Of a stretch of DNA of 34,764 bases, positions 25,407-34,764 are shown piece after piece. Within the stretch, counting starts at the first letter, position 1; each line of letters opens with the position of its first letter. Position numbers and translations under genes: made by a program. The notes below the pieces were generated by a model. The model was not told the origin of the DNA. It did no database searches and saw only the letters and a list, made by a program, of their open reading frames with translations. Source of the stretch: Methylophilaceae bacterium (lineage in GTDB: Bacteria > Pseudomonadota > Gammaproteobacteria > Burkholderiales > Methylophilaceae); assembly GCA_947451235.1 (NCBI GenBank), contig CANFZA010000015.1, positions 1-34,764 on the forward strand. The letters run 5' to 3'.

Positions 25407-28400
25407 TTATGCCAAACTATCGAGTAATTGCTGCGCTCTTGCTTTTTGGTTAACTCCGCCCTCTTTCATCACTTCCTCTAATAACTCTATGGCACCCTCT
25501 TTGTCTTCCATATCAATATAAGCCGCCACTAAATCTAGCTTGATATTAACATCAGGCGGCTCGATTTCACTTGCAGGTGCGTGACTAGATGTGTCCGGAA
25601 AAGTCTCAACTTCGGTATCACCTAAGTCCAAGTTGATTGATGACAAATCAAAGGTGTTCGCTTCAAAATCATTCGTTTGCGATTCAGCATCATCATTTAC
25701 AACAGCTTCTTCTTCATCAGGTAGATCAAATGATATTTCAGTTTCCAAGTCATTAGAAACTAAGTCGTTAGAAACTAAGTCGTTAGAAACTAAGTCGTTA
25801 GAAATTACGTCATCCGAAACCGAGTCATTAATAATTAGGTCTTCAGCTTCAGTCAGCGGCTTAGATACTGAAACATCATTAATTACTTCCACCTCTACAT
25901 CGGCAGGTTTGGCAGGTTTAATAGACTTAGCTGACTTAACAGCCTTAGTTGACTTGACTGGCTTCACCGACTCAACAGAGCCGGCTAGCTTATCAACTTC
26001 ATCTAATATAATCGATTCATCTAGGGAATCATCCATTTCAAAAGAGATATCCGCTAATGGATTAAGCTTAACTTGAGCGGTAGTATTAAGGTCTAAATTA
26101 TCTTCAGGCATCGTGAAATCAATGTCTAAATTTGTCGATTCAACTGAAGTTTGATCTACTGGCGTAGCGATATCAGCTTGAGAAATATCGACTGGCAGCG
26201 CTGAAACATCATCATTTAATATATCAACAGTATCTGAAGTAGCTAATGCATTAGCAACATTAAGCTGAGCCGGAATGACAGGCTCATCTTTAGTTAAGTC
26301 CGCAAGATCAAAATCCATGGAGTTATCATCAGCTATTTCCTGCGTTGGAACTTCTACAGCAACCACTTCAGCCGTGCCTAGATTAACGTCAGTAAGATCA
26401 AAAGCAATAGAATTATCTGGTGCAGGCATTTCCAAACCATCACTAAGAGGAGCACTATCGCTTGCAATATTTAAAGTATCTAGATCAAAAGACATCGCCT
26501 GATCAGCAACAACTGCCGCATCAGGTACGCTAGCTAACAATATGGAAGTATCTTCATCAACCTTCACCGCTTCAGCTATTTTAGCTTCTGGTTCTATCGA
26601 AAAGTCGAAATCAGAATCCGATGACGCAACTTCTGAATCCAGCATTTTGGCGGCAGTAATGACTGATGTAGTAACACTTTGCGCTACCAAAGCTTCAGGC
26701 ACAAGCAAATTTCTGACGTCATACAATGGATTTTCAGGCTCTATAACCGAACCCATCTCAGCCACTTTAGCCCAAGTAGGGTCATCAGCACCAAGTGTGG
26801 TATATAACTCACCAGCAATAGCTTCAAAGGCTGAATGATCTTTACGACCAGCGTACATTTCTAAAAGTTTTAAATGTAGCTCGTAACGCTTAGGCTCTTT
26901 TAAAATCGCATCTTTCAGAATCTCTTCAGCTTGCGCATCACGACCATAAGCCATATAAACTTCCGCTTCGGCTATCGGGTCAACATCATTCGTATCTATC
27001 ATGCTGCCATCGGCATTTTGAGAGAAATCTGTTAGAAACGAAGTGTCAGAGGTACTGGCATTGCCGGTTGTGTTACCAAATACAGTATTTGCGCGTAAAC
27101 CACCTGAGGTTAAAATTCCACGCTCAAAACTATCTAAGTCTTTTCTACGTTTATTACGCAAAAACATCCAGCCAGCCACAAGTAAAGCAACGCCTGATGC
27201 GCCAGCCAAAACAAGTAAATCGACAGAATTGATCAAACGTTCAAGCAAGCCAATTTCTTCTGCAGGCGCTACTTGCATTTTTGCTGGCACCTTAACTTTT
27301 GGCGTTGGAATAACTTTCGCAACCTCAGACACTACGACAGGAGCAACTTCCTGCGGTTTTGCTACAACGTCTGGAGCGACTTCAGCTTTTGGCGTTTCTT
27401 TGGGCTTAACTTCCGCAGCAACAACTGGCGCTTGCTCTGGTGTTTTTACACTAGCCTCTTTAGCTGTAGCGTCAGCATTTTTTTGCAACTGCGTCATTGA
27501 TTGACTCTTTAAAGCCAAAAGCTTCTGCATATCTTCAATTTGTTTTTCTAAAGCTTTAGTACGTTCCTGCGCCTCTTTTAAAGACTTTTCACGTGCGGTA
27601 GATTCATCTTGTAGAGCAACAATTTTGGCATCAAATGCCTTGTTAACATCTTTAGCAGATTTGCCTGTAGCGTCTTTTTCACCGGCAGATAACTTAACAA
27701 CGTCTTGTGGCCCTGTTTTAGCTGGAGTAGCTTTATCTTCGGCTGTAGCAATTTTTCCCGAGACAGATTGTTTTTGTTCTGATTCAGAAACTGCAGGGGT
27801 TTTGGCAACGTTTGCAGCGATGGCGTTACGATATGCATTCCAATTTGAAGAATGCACTTTAATAGACTGCTTGGCTTGTTGTGAATCGACAGCTGTGAGC
27901 GCTTCTTTAGAAGGCAACTTAATAATTTGCCCTACTTTCAGGCGGTTCATATTATTGCTAGTAAAAGCATTTTTATTGTATTCGTACAAGCCAACAAGCA
28001 TCTGGTCTAAGCTTACACCTTCAACTTGCAAATCTTTTGCTACAGAAATTAAAGTATCACCACGCTTGGTCACAACATCTTGCTCAGTGCTACTTTCTAG
28101 ACTTTTATCAGGCGCAGATATATCTACAACTCTGCGCTGTTTTTTTGATTTTTTAGTAGCTTTAGGAAAATCTTGTTGAATGCTAGCAAATGTATTATCT
28201 GAAGCTAGAGCGGCTCTAGGAGCTGAAGCAAATTCCGATGTATTTACTGAAGGCGCTTGAACTGAGATTGCTGGAGCATTATCAACCGTGTTTTTATATC
28301 CTGGAGGATCTAATAAAATAGTGTATTCGCGTTGTAAACGGCCGTTTGCCCAGTCTACCTGAATGAGCATATCTAAATATGGATCACTGATAGGCTGAGT

Positions 28401-28697
28401 TGAACGTAGTTTTAATAACGGTGAACCATCAGCATTTTTAGTGAGTTCAACTTTAATATTATTATGAATACTTAGGCGCGTTATGCCTTGTGTAGCATAC
28501 GCCTCTTGCGAGGCGATCGACGCAACTAAAGTAGAAAGCTCTTCTGGCGAGACTGATAATAGCTCGATGTCAGCCTTAAGTGGCTCACCTAGTCCTGAGT
28601 TAACATTTAGCTTACCTAAACCAGCCGCATAGACTGAAAAAGGCATGAAGGCTAAACACACAGCCAATGAAATTTGCTTTATTTTAGATTTACGCAC
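25407..28697 (-). CDS. fimV: FimV-family polarity/motility protein
   Basis: Large protein of the FimV/HubP family, which binds peptidoglycan and organises the cell pole and type IV pili. 1096 residues: signal peptide (about 1-25), FimV N-terminal domain with LGKLNVNSGLGEPLKA, LysM (about 209-262), coiled coil (about 350-400), one membrane span (about 490-512), a TPR segment with EAEVYMAYGRDAQAEEIL, a very long acidic region and the conserved C-terminal domain (about 1045-1096, with IKLDLVAAYIDMEDKEGA). In-frame SNDLV repeats lie near residues 964-984. Starts at GTG with AGGG five bases upstream. Confidence 0.93.
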   Translation of the reverse strand: MRKSKIKQISLAVCLAFMPFSVYAAGLGKLNVNSGLGEPLKADIELLSVSPEELSTLVASIASQEAYATQGITRLSIHNNIKVELTKNADGSPLLKLRSTQPISDPYLDMLIQVDWANGRLQREYTILLDPPGYKNTVDNAPAISVQAPSVNTSEFASAPRAALASDNTFASIQQDFPKATKKSKKQRRVVDISAPDKSLESSTEQDVVTKRGDTLISVAKDLQVEGVSLDQMLVGLYEYNKNAFTSNNMNRLKVGQIIKLPSKEALTAVDSQQAKQSIKVHSSNWNAYRNAIAANVAKTPAVSESEQKQSVSGKIATAEDKATPAKTGPQDVVKLSAGEKDATGKSAKDVNKAFDAKIVALQDESTAREKSLKEAQERTKALEKQIEDMQKLLALKSQSMTQLQKNADATAKEASVKTPEQAPVVAAEVKPKETPKAEVAPDVVAKPQEVAPVVVSEVAKVIPTPKVKVPAKMQVAPAEEIGLLERLINSVDLLVLAGASGVALLVAGWMFLRNKRRKDLDSFERGILTSGGLRANTVFGNTTGNASTSDTSFLTDFSQNADGSMIDTNDVDPIAEAEVYMAYGRDAQAEEILKDAILKEPKRYELHLKLLEMYAGRKDHSAFEAIAGELYTTLGADDPTWAKVAEMGSVIEPENPLYDVRNLLVPEALVAQSVTTSVITAAKMLDSEVASSDSDFDFSIEPEAKIAEAVKVDEDTSILLASVPDAAVVADQAMSFDLDTLNIASDSAPLSDGLEMPAPDNSIAFDLTDVNLGTAEVVAVEVPTQEIADDNSMDFDLADLTKDEPVIPAQLNVANALATSDTVDILNDDVSALPVDISQADIATPVDQTSVESTNLDIDFTMPEDNLDLNTTAQVKLNPLADISFEMDDSLDESIILDEVDKLAGSVESVKPVKSTKAVKSAKSIKPAKPADVEVEVINDVSVSKPLTEAEDLIINDSVSDDVISNDLVSNDLVSNDLVSNDLETEISFDLPDEEEAVVNDDAESQTNDFEANTFDLSSINLDLGDTEVETFPDTSSHAPASEIEPPDVNIKLDLVAAYIDMEDKEGAIELLEEVMKEGGVNQKARAQQLLDSLA
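25747..25806. repeat. 15-bp tandem repeat inside fimV
   Basis: Four near-identical units of AAGTCGTTAGAAACT (starts 25747, 25762, 25777, 25792) with degenerate units beyond encode repeated Ser-Asn-Asp-Leu-Val. Being a multiple of three, copy-number change would keep the frame. Confidence 0.85.
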
Positions 28698-28732
28698 ATT
28701 AACCCTTGATCAAACTTAATTTCTTAAATACG

Positions 28733-28761
28733 AAAATAACATCAAATAGTTAGCGATGCAA
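28733..28761 (-). promoter_or_regulatory. Putative fimV promoter
   Basis: On the minus strand TTGCAT (28761-28756) and TATTTT (28738-28733) are spaced by 17 bp, about 36 bases ahead of the GTG start. No terminator was seen after asd in the 176-base gap. Confidence 0.4.
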
Positions 28762-28873
28762 GCTGATAATACACATTATATTAATCGGCTATGTATATGT
28801 TGCCTTTAGCTTGTTGCACATTTGCTTACTCTATTATTACTTATTACTAATCTCGGCAATAGGCAAATGAAAG

Positions 28874-29986
28874 CTACTTTTCTATCAGAATTCGCAACAT
28901 ACGGCGTAGCGGTTCAGCCGCGCCCCAAAGTAACTGGTCACCTACCGTGAAGGCAGATAGATAATCATCACCCATATTAAGTTTACGTAAACGGCCTACA
29001 GGGGTATTCAACGTGCCAGTTACAGCTGCAGGCGTAAGCTCTCGCATACTCGCATCACGTTCGTTTGGAATCACTTTTGCCCACTGATTGGCTTCAGCTA
29101 ACATCTGTACTATTTCATCTAACGGCACATTTTTAGTTAACTTAATAGTCAGCGCTTGGCTATGGCAACGCATAGCACCAATGCGCACACATAAACCATC
29201 AATAATAATAGGATTAGCTTCACGACCTAAAATCTTATTAGTTTCTGCGCCACCTTTCCACTCTTCTTTGCTTTGTCCATTACCAAGATCTTTATCAATC
29301 CATGGAATCAAGCTACCAGCAAGTGGCACTCCAAATTGAGAAGTCGGAAATTTCTCATCACGTAAAGTACCGGCAACAGTACGATCTATATCTAAAATTG
29401 CAGAGGCAGGATCAGCCAACAAATGACTGGCAGCAAAATGTGCCTCACCCATTTGATTCAGTAATTCACGCATATTTTGCGCACCAGCGCCTGAAGCGGC
29501 CTGATAAGTCATTGAGGTTGCCCACTGCACTAAATTTTCTTTAAATAAGCCATTTAAAGCCATCAGCATTAGTGAAACCGTACAATTACCGCCTACCCAA
29601 TTCTTATTACCATTGGTGTAAGCATCTTGAATAACGTGCATATTGACAGGATCAAGCACAATCACGGCATCGTTTTCCATGCGCAATGTTGAAGCTGCAT
29701 CAATCCAATGACCTTGCCAGCCTTCAGCACGTAATTTAGGGAAAACTTCGCTAGTATAGTCGCCACCTTGGCAGGAAATAATCGCATCCATTTGCTTAAG
29801 TTCAGCGATGTTATTGGCGTCTTTTAATGACGGACTATCTTTGCCTACGTTAGGCGCGTTGCCGCCGACTTGTGAGGTCGTAAAAAACTGCGGTTCAATG
29901 AGCGTAAAATCATTCTCTTCCATCATGCGCTGCATCAAGACTGAACCCACCATACCGCGCCAACCGACTAAACCAACTCTAAGCAT
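28874..29986 (-). CDS. asd: Aspartate-semialdehyde dehydrogenase
   Basis: Reduces aspartyl phosphate to aspartate semialdehyde for lysine/diaminopimelate, threonine and methionine synthesis. 370 residues, of the gammaproteobacterial Asd type. Catalytic Cys135 lies in [18 protein letters not shown]; the NADP-binding start is [26 protein letters not shown] and [13 protein letters not shown] are further family blocks. It follows leuB after an 89-base gap carrying a three-copy 14-bp tandem repeat. Supplies homoserine for the MetZ route. Confidence 0.97.
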   Translation of the reverse strand: MLRVGLVGWRGMVGSVLMQRMMEENDFTLIEPQFFTTSQVGGNAPNVGKDSPSLKDANNIAELKQMDAIISCQGGDYTSEVFPKLRAEGWQGHWIDAASTLRMENDAVIVLDPVNMHVIQDAYTNGNKNWVGGNCTVSLMLMALNGLFKENLVQWATSMTYQAASGAGAQNMRELLNQMGEAHFAASHLLADPASAILDIDRTVAGTLRDEKFPTSQFGVPLAGSLIPWIDKDLGNGQSKEEWKGGAETNKILGREANPIIIDGLCVRIGAMRCHSQALTIKLTKNVPLDEIVQMLAEANQWAKVIPNERDASMRELTPAAVTGTLNTPVGRLRKLNMGDDYLSAFTVGDQLLWGAAEPLRRMLRILIEK

Positions 29987-30007
29987 ATTCTTAACCTTAA
30001 CTAATCT

Positions 30008-30049
30008 TTAGCAACTAATTTGAGCAACCAATCTATTAGCAACCAATTT
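30008..30049. repeat. Three-copy 14-bp tandem repeat between leuB and asd
   Basis: TTAGCAACTAATTT, GAGCAACCAATCTA and TTAGCAACCAATTT follow directly (starts 30008, 30022, 30036), just upstream of the asd ATG on the minus strand. Confidence 0.75.
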
Positions 30050-30075
30050 ATAAGTAAAACCTATCTGAAACCAAG

Positions 30076-31149
30076 TTAATTGAGCGCCGCAACCACTGCA
30101 TCACCCATCGCATTACAGCCGACTTGCTTACAACCCTCAGTCAAAATATCAGCTGTTCTATAACCTTGGGCCAACGCTTTTTTAACAGCATTTTCAATTT
30201 TAAGGGCATTCGCTTCGTCGTTAAATGTATAACGCAACATCATGGCTGCAGACAAAATAGTGGCTAATGGATTTGCAATATCTTTGCCGGCGATATCAGG
30301 CGCAGAACCGTGGCTAGGTTCGTACATGCCTTTATTATTTTCATCTAGTGAAGCTGATGGCAGCATGCCGATAGAACCTGTGAGCATTGAAGCTTCATCA
30401 GATAAAATATCGCCAAAAATATTACCTGTCACCATCACATCAAACTGCTTAGGTGCACGAATTAACTGCATCGCAGCGTTGTCCACGTACATGTGGCTCA
30501 ACTCAACTTCAGGATATTCAGCAGATAACTCTATCATCACTTGGCGCCATAATTCAGTGGCTTCTAGTACGTTAGCTTTATCTACTGAACATACTTTGGC
30601 TTTTTGTCCATCTTGACGGCGCTTCATCGCAATATCAAAGGCAACCCGACCAATACGACGAATCTCAGATTCACAATAACGCATAGTGTTAACGCCTTCG
30701 CGCTCACCATTTGGCAAGGTGCTGATACCGCGTGGCTGACCAAAATAGATGTCACCCGTGAGTTCACGCACTATCATAATATCTAAGCCAGAAACCACTT
30801 CAGGCTTAAGTGTTGAAGCGCCTGCAAGCTCAGGATAAAGCAATGCAGGACGTAAATTGGCAAACAAATTAAGCTCTTTACGAATACGCAGCAAACCGCG
30901 CTCTGGACGTAAATGGCGCTCTAATTGATCGTATTTCCAATCTCCCACGGCACCCAACAATACTGCGTCGGCATCTTTCGCTAATTGTAAAGTGGCTGCT
31001 GGTAATGGGTCGCAAGCAGCTTCGTAACCAGCACCACCAATTGGCGCTTCAGTCATTTCAATATCAAGATTAAGTGCATTTAACACTTTAACAGCTTGTG
31101 CGACGATTTCTGGACCTATGCCATCACCTGGCAATACTGCAATTTTCAT
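30076..31149 (-). CDS. leuB: 3-isopropylmalate dehydrogenase
   Basis: Oxidative decarboxylation of 3-isopropylmalate in leucine synthesis, NAD-dependent. 357 residues, with [11 protein letters not shown], the GAVGDWKYD loop, [25 protein letters not shown], the catalytic Lys in [11 protein letters not shown] and [12 protein letters not shown], and the cofactor-site [15 protein letters not shown]. Co-directional with leuD after a 68-base gap that contains a perfect 14-bp tandem duplication. Confidence 0.97.
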   Translation of the reverse strand: MKIAVLPGDGIGPEIVAQAVKVLNALNLDIEMTEAPIGGAGYEAACDPLPAATLQLAKDADAVLLGAVGDWKYDQLERHLRPERGLLRIRKELNLFANLRPALLYPELAGASTLKPEVVSGLDIMIVRELTGDIYFGQPRGISTLPNGEREGVNTMRYCESEIRRIGRVAFDIAMKRRQDGQKAKVCSVDKANVLEATELWRQVMIELSAEYPEVELSHMYVDNAAMQLIRAPKQFDVMVTGNIFGDILSDEASMLTGSIGMLPSASLDENNKGMYEPSHGSAPDIAGKDIANPLATILSAAMMLRYTFNDEANALKIENAVKKALAQGYRTADILTEGCKQVGCNAMGDAVVAALN

Positions 31150-31169
31150 GACGTTACTTTCTTAGCTTA

Positions 31170-31197
31170 TAAATGAATACTGGTAAATGAATACTGG
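31170..31197. repeat. Perfect 14-bp tandem duplication between leuD and leuB
   Basis: TAAATGAATACTGG occurs twice in tandem (31170-31183, 31184-31197), 21 bases upstream of the leuB ATG on the minus strand. Confidence 0.9.
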
Positions 31198-31217
31198 GTT
31201 GGATAATAGATAATGAA

Positions 31218-31856
31218 TTAAGCAAAAAGCCAAGGCTGAGCTTGTTTATGCTTAGCTTCAAATTCTTTAATCTTATCTTGCTGCTGCATGGTTAAACCAA
31301 TGTCATCTAAGCCATTCAACAAACAATGTTTACGAAACGCATCAACCACAAATTGATGCACTTCACCACTTGGCGTGGTCACTGTTTGCGCGGCCAAATC
31401 AACACTAAGTTTGTAACCCTCGGTGAAGGCAACCTGACTAAATAAACCATCAATCACTTCAGCACTTAATACGATAGGCAACATACCGTTTTTGAAACAG
31501 TTATTGAAGAAAATGTCGGCATAACTTGGTGCAATAATGACTTTAAACCCAAAATCTTCAAGTGCCCACGGCGCGTGCTCGCGGCTTGAACCACAGCCAA
31601 AGTTTTCACGCGTAAGCAAAATACTTGCGCCTTGATAACGTGTCTGGTTAAGCACAAAATCAGGATTAATTTGTCGTTTAGTATTATCCATACCCGGTTC
31701 ACCGTGGTCTAAATAACGCCATTCATCAAAAGCATTTACCCCAAAACCTGAGCGCTTAATTGATTTTAAAAACTGTTTTGGAATAATCGCATCCGTGTCT
31801 ACATTTGCACGATCTAAGGGTGCGACCAAACCATTTAACTGGGTAAAAGCTTGCAT
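31218..31856 (-). CDS. leuD: 3-isopropylmalate dehydratase small subunit
   Basis: Swivel subunit of isopropylmalate isomerase with LeuC. 212 residues, the usual size. Motifs: [18 protein letters not shown] near the N-terminus, [15 protein letters not shown] (substrate-recognition loop) and [23 protein letters not shown] small lipoprotein gene is inserted between leuC and leuD; the gap from that gene to the leuD ATG is 57 bases with TTAGTTAG-type repeats. Confidence 0.97.
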   Translation of the reverse strand: MQAFTQLNGLVAPLDRANVDTDAIIPKQFLKSIKRSGFGVNAFDEWRYLDHGEPGMDNTKRQINPDFVLNQTRYQGASILLTRENFGCGSSREHAPWALEDFGFKVIIAPSYADIFFNNCFKNGMLPIVLSAEVIDGLFSQVAFTEGYKLSVDLAAQTVTTPSGEVHQFVVDAFRKHCLLNGLDDIGLTMQQQDKIKEFEAKHKQAQPWLFA

Positions 31857-31913
31857 ATTGGATTCTTAATTAGTTAGTTTTATTTCTAGACTTTAGCAAT
31901 GATTAGCTAGAGT

Positions 31914-32033
31914 TTAGTTAGTAGACTTCTGGATGGCTTCGCCACCCTTTTCAATATCTTTACCTAAGCCTTGCAATGTATTGCACGCGCTTAGCGTAAA
32001 TGTTAAAGCCAGCAAGATAAATAAAGTTTTCAT
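31914..32033 (-). CDS. Entericidin A/B-family small lipoprotein
   Basis: 39 residues: MKTLFILLALTFTLSAC is a signal peptide ending in the lipobox LSAC, with Cys17 as the lipidated residue, followed by NTLQGLGKDIEKGGEAIQK. The GLGKDIEKGGEAI block is the signature of entericidin A/B lipoproteins, which in E. coli are a small toxin/antidote-like envelope pair. Here there is only one copy, 11 bases after leuC and ahead of leuD, so it should be expressed with leucine synthesis. Whether it has any toxic or protective activity is unknown. Confidence 0.85.
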   Translation of the reverse strand: MKTLFILLALTFTLSACNTLQGLGKDIEKGGEAIQKSTN

Positions 32034-32044
32034 GCAAATTCCTA

Positions 32045-33457
32045 TTAATTAAATGTTCGAATATCAACGAAATGTCCAGCAATCGCAGCGGCAGCAGCCA
32101 TTTCTGGGCTAACTAAATGCGTACGACCACCAGGGCCTTGGCGACCCTCAAAATTACGATTTGAAGTAGAAGCACAACGCTCACCCGCAGCTAATCTATC
32201 GGCATTCATTGCCAAGCACATAGAACAACCAGGCTCACGCCATTCAAAACCTGCTGCGATGAAAATCTTATCTAAACCTTCTTTTTCAGCTTGCGCTTTG
32301 ACTAAGCCAGAACCGGGCACCACTAAAGCCAACTTCACGTTAGGCGCAATATGCTTGCCTTTTGCTACGGCAGCCGCAGCACGTAGATCTTCAATACGAG
32401 AGTTAGTGCAAGAACCAATAAATACTTTATCAATATTTATTTCGCTAATAGGCGTGTTCGCAGTTAAGCCCATGTAGGCATAGGCACGTTCCCAATCGCC
32501 ACGCTGCACTTCATTTTTAGCCAACTCTAAACTTGGCACGCAACCATCGATACCTACCACCATTTCTGGCGATGTGCCCCAAGTGACCTGTGGTTGAATA
32601 TCTTCAGCATTCAACATCACTACTGCGTCAAAATCAGCACCTGAGTCAGAATGCAAAGTATTCCAGTAAGCCACGGCAGCATCCCACAATTCAGCTTTTG
32701 GTGATAATGGGCGACCTTTTACGTAGTCTATGGTTTTATCATCCACAGCAATAATGCCAGCACGCGCACCGGCTTCAATCGCCATATTACATAAAGTCAT
32801 ACGACCCTCCATGCTCAGCCCACGTATCGCTGATCCGGCAAATTCAATCGCATAACCATTACCACCTGCTGTACCGGTTTTACCGATAATAGCCAGCGCA
32901 ACATCTTTAGCGGTAACACCACGACCTAATACGCCATCGACTAACACCTGCATGGTTTTAGATTTTTTCTGTACTAAACATTGCGTGGCCATTACATGCT
33001 CAACTTCAGAAGTTCCAATGCCGTGTGCTAACGCACCAAAAGCACCATGAGTGCTGGTGTGCGAATCGCCGCAGACAACCGTCATGCCAGGTAATGTTGC
33101 GCCTTGCTCAGGCCCAACCACATGAACAATGCCTTGATTCGCATTCATAAACGGGAAATAGGCTTTAGCGCCAAACTCACGAATATTATCGTCTAGCGTT
33201 TCAATTTGCAGGCGTGCGATTGGGTCGGAAATACCCGCCAATCCTTTATCCCAGCCATTGGTAGGCGTATTGTGATCAGCAGTAGCCACTATTGAATCTA
33301 TACGCCAAGGCTTACGACCTGCAATGCGTAAACCTTCAAAAGCTTGAGGGCTAGTCACTTCATGCACCAAATGGCGGTCTATATAAATCAGCGCAGTACC
33401 ATTTTCTTCATGTACCACGTGGGAATCAAACAATTTATCGTAAAGCGTTTTTGCCAT
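32045..33457 (-). CDS. leuC: 3-isopropylmalate dehydratase large subunit
   Basis: Aconitase-like subunit that isomerises 2- to 3-isopropylmalate. With the ATG at 33457 the protein has 470 residues, the family's length, and starts [15 protein letters not shown]; the frame also stays open to a TTG at 33484, which lies inside yajQ and is unlikely. The [4Fe-4S] cysteines are in [13 protein letters not shown] and [25 protein letters not shown] and [15 protein letters not shown] are further active-site blocks. The ATG is seven bases after the yajQ stop, so they are probably one transcript. Confidence 0.97.
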   Translation of the reverse strand: MAKTLYDKLFDSHVVHEENGTALIYIDRHLVHEVTSPQAFEGLRIAGRKPWRIDSIVATADHNTPTNGWDKGLAGISDPIARLQIETLDDNIREFGAKAYFPFMNANQGIVHVVGPEQGATLPGMTVVCGDSHTSTHGAFGALAHGIGTSEVEHVMATQCLVQKKSKTMQVLVDGVLGRGVTAKDVALAIIGKTGTAGGNGYAIEFAGSAIRGLSMEGRMTLCNMAIEAGARAGIIAVDDKTIDYVKGRPLSPKAELWDAAVAYWNTLHSDSGADFDAVVMLNAEDIQPQVTWGTSPEMVVGIDGCVPSLELAKNEVQRGDWERAYAYMGLTANTPISEINIDKVFIGSCTNSRIEDLRAAAAVAKGKHIAPNVKLALVVPGSGLVKAQAEKEGLDKIFIAAGFEWREPGCSMCLAMNADRLAAGERCASTSNRNFEGRQGPGGRTHLVSPEMAAAAAIAGHFVDIRTFN

Positions 33458-33464
33458 AAAACTA

Positions 33465-33959
33465 CTAGTCTCTAAAATTACCAAACTGCAACGGGAAATC
33501 CGTTACACTCTTTTTCACAAATGCGATCGCATCTTGCAACAAATCACGCTTAGCGCCATTGACACGCACAGTATCACCTTGAATACTCGCCTGCACTTTT
33601 AAGCCAGAATCTTTAATAAGCTTGCTGATCCGCTTGGCTAGCTCACTATCGATACCATCTTTAATTTCAAGTACTTGCTTTACCTTATTACCACCAACTT
33701 TTTGCACATCTTTGTGCTCAAGCCGCTTGGTTGAATCTGGCTCTTTTTTTTCCATGCCTGGCAATAAAATATCTTTAATTTGATCAAGCTGAAAATCGTT
33801 ATCGCCAAACAAAGTAATCAGGCTATCTTTTTCATTGAGCTCAACTTTGGCAGAAGTGCCTTTAAAGTCGTAACGATTAGTAATTTGCTTACTCGCGGTA
33901 TCAACAGCGTTGCTTAAAGCAACCATATCGACTTCAGAACTAATATCGAATGAAGGCAT
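33465..33959 (-). CDS. yajQ: YajQ-family nucleotide-binding protein
   Basis: 164-residue protein of the YajQ/UPF0234 family, tandem ferredoxin-like folds. In Xanthomonas and Pseudomonas a family member binds cyclic di-GMP and affects virulence gene expression. Typical blocks: [59 protein letters not shown] and [12 protein letters not shown]. It precedes leuC by seven bases, an unusual partner probably reflecting shared transcription rather than function. Confidence 0.95.
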   Translation of the reverse strand: MPSFDISSEVDMVALSNAVDTASKQITNRYDFKGTSAKVELNEKDSLITLFGDNDFQLDQIKDILLPGMEKKEPDSTKRLEHKDVQKVGGNKVKQVLEIKDGIDSELAKRISKLIKDSGLKVQASIQGDTVRVNGAKRDLLQDAIAFVKKSVTDFPLQFGNFRD

Positions 33960-33977
33960 GTTTAGCTCCTATTGTCC

Positions 33978-34025
33978 AAGGTGTTGTATAAGGTGTTGTA
34001 TAAATTGTTATATAAGTTACTGTAA
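33978..34025. repeat. Four-copy 12-bp tandem repeat between ppnP and yajQ
   Basis: AAGGTGTTGTAT twice exactly (33978, 33990), then AAATTGTTATAT (34002) and AAGTTACTGTAA (34014), filling most of the 69-base gap upstream of the yajQ ATG. Confidence 0.8.
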
Positions 34026-34028
34026 TGA

Positions 34029-34340
34029 TTACTCAAAGTGGCAAACGTAATCTACAGTTTCAGTCACTTCAATATCAAAACTTGAGTTTGCTGGCACAGT
34101 GAATTTTTCACCGGCTGTATATGTTTTCCAAGCCTCTTCGCCTTTAAGACGAACATTGCAAGAACCGGCATTAATTTGCATTAACTCAGGTGCCGCTGTA
34201 TTAAATGTAAGTGAACTCGGGAAAATAACACCAATAGTGCTACGCGTACCGTTTGGAAACATTACGGTATGGCTGACACATTTACCATCAAAATAAATAT
34301 TTGCTTTGGTTTTTACGCTTACATTGTCAAATTGTGCCAT
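34029..34340 (-). CDS. ppnP: Pyrimidine/purine nucleoside phosphorylase
   Basis: 103-residue cupin of the PpnP (YaiE, DUF1255) family, which phosphorolyses several nucleosides to base and ribose 1-phosphate. Family features: [34 protein letters not shown], the [12 protein letters not shown] strand and [13 protein letters not shown]. The length is typical. A promoter with 17-bp spacing lies about 33 bases upstream, after the terminator of the ompA-like gene. Probably first gene of the ppnP-yajQ-leu transcript. Confidence 0.93.
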   Translation of the reverse strand: MAQFDNVSVKTKANIYFDGKCVSHTVMFPNGTRSTIGVIFPSSLTFNTAAPELMQINAGSCNVRLKGEEAWKTYTAGEKFTVPANSSFDIEVTETVDYVCHFE

Positions 34341-34372
34341 TTTGGTGTGCTTTCGTCAGTGATCAAAACACT

Positions 34373-34401
34373 ATTATCGCAGAAAAGACGTGGCTAACCA
34401 A
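34373..34401 (-). promoter_or_regulatory. Putative ppnP promoter
   Basis: On the minus strand TTGGTT (34401-34396) and GATAAT (34378-34373) are spaced by 17 bp, and follow directly after the upstream terminator, as expected for a new transcription unit. Confidence 0.55.
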
Positions 34402-34421
34402 GACTGGACTCGCTGATTAAT

Positions 34422-34445
34422 AAAAAAGCCCCGCATAGCGGGGCT
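34422..34445 (-). terminator. Intrinsic terminator after the ompA-like gene
   Basis: AGCCCCGC (34427-34434) pairs with GCGGGGCT (34438-34445) around a three-base loop; the minus strand continues with a run of six T. Confidence 0.93.
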
Positions 34446-34521
34446 CTGACTTACAGCTTAAATTTAACTAGATTACTAATCTGAATTAATCAAATCAATA
34501 ACAAAGTTTCAACTTAATAAT

Positions 34522-34764
34522 TTATTTACAGCCAGAAGAACGTATTTTTTCAGCAGAAATCACAACACGGCGATTTGGCGCTAAGCATTCAATCGCTTTT
34601 TTGCCTTTTACACCAGTACATGCGACTACTGGCTCTGACTCACCTTTACCTACAGCTTGTAAACGAGCAGCATCAATACCTTGTGAAACTAAGTAATCTT
34701 TCACTTGATTTGCACGGCGCTCTGATAGTTTTTGGTTATAAGCATCTGAGCCGATGCGATCAGT
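34522..34764 (-). CDS. OmpA-family C-terminal domain (partial)
   Basis: Only the last 80 residues are in the window; the gene's 5' part lies beyond the right edge. [43 protein letters not shown] and the end [11 protein letters not shown] are the OmpA-like peptidoglycan-binding domain, including the Asp and Arg that contact diaminopimelate. Two cysteines (ACTG...IECLAP) flank the insertion seen in OmpA/OprF proteins. Whether the missing part is a beta-barrel or a lipoprotein cannot be told. Confidence 0.9.
   Translation of the reverse strand, partial: TDRIGSDAYNQKLSERRANQVKDYLVSQGIDAARLQAVGKGESEPVVACTGVKGKKAIECLAPNRRVVISAEKIRSSGCK

Noticed and set aside
25591-27504. Long plus-strand open frames opposite fimV
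   Set aside because: Ser/Thr-rich shadows of the acidic, repetitive FimV coding sequence.
1-34764. CRISPR array or intact insertion sequence
   Set aside because: No regularly spaced 25-40 bp direct repeats with spacers, and no intact transposase with terminal inverted repeats.

Overview
The window looks like chromosomal DNA of a betaproteobacterium, most likely a Methylophilaceae/Methylotenera-type methylotroph. This rests on the gene order (fimV, truA, trpF-trpB-trpA, accD, folC, dedD, cvpA, purF, metZ; and gyrA, serC, pheA, hisC, aroF), the moderate-to-low GC and the sequence character. The genus is inference. All functions come from reading motifs in the translations; no database search was run.

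Positions 1-6658 are accessory DNA. An exact 67-bp direct repeat (85-151 and 6561-6627) brackets about 6.4 kb that has the look of a decayed genomic island. Inside the left repeat is a probable tyrosine-recombinase C-terminal remnant. It is followed by a tightly coupled pair (a MerR-type regulator and a VIT/VWA-domain protein), a run of small unknown ORFs (several secreted or membrane, very AT-rich), a SLOG-superfamily 'molybdenum carrier'-like protein, and a broken fragment of a two-partner-secretion hemagglutinin. Three related CTAG-containing stem-loop repeats separate the small ORFs in a cassette-like way.

Positions 6659-34764 are housekeeping genes, all on the minus strand. From high to low coordinates: an OmpA-family C-terminus cut by the window edge; ppnP and yajQ; leuC, an entericidin-type lipoprotein, leuD, leuB and asd; fimV; then a solitary EcfT/CbiQ-like gene, truA, trpF, trpB, trpA, accD, folC, dedD, cvpA and purF; metZ; and finally gyrA, serC, pheA, hisC and aroF. 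Together these supply branched-chain and aromatic amino acids, histidine, serine and methionine, plus purine, folate, fatty-acid precursor and tRNA-modification functions, with cell-division/polarity proteins interleaved. Strong intrinsic terminators lie after purF, fimV and the ompA-like gene.

A recurring oddity of the housekeeping part is that many short gaps between co-oriented genes contain 12-21 bp imperfect or perfect tandem duplications. Two peptidoglycan-binding proteins (FimV, DedD) carry in-frame repeats with a five-residue (15-bp) period.
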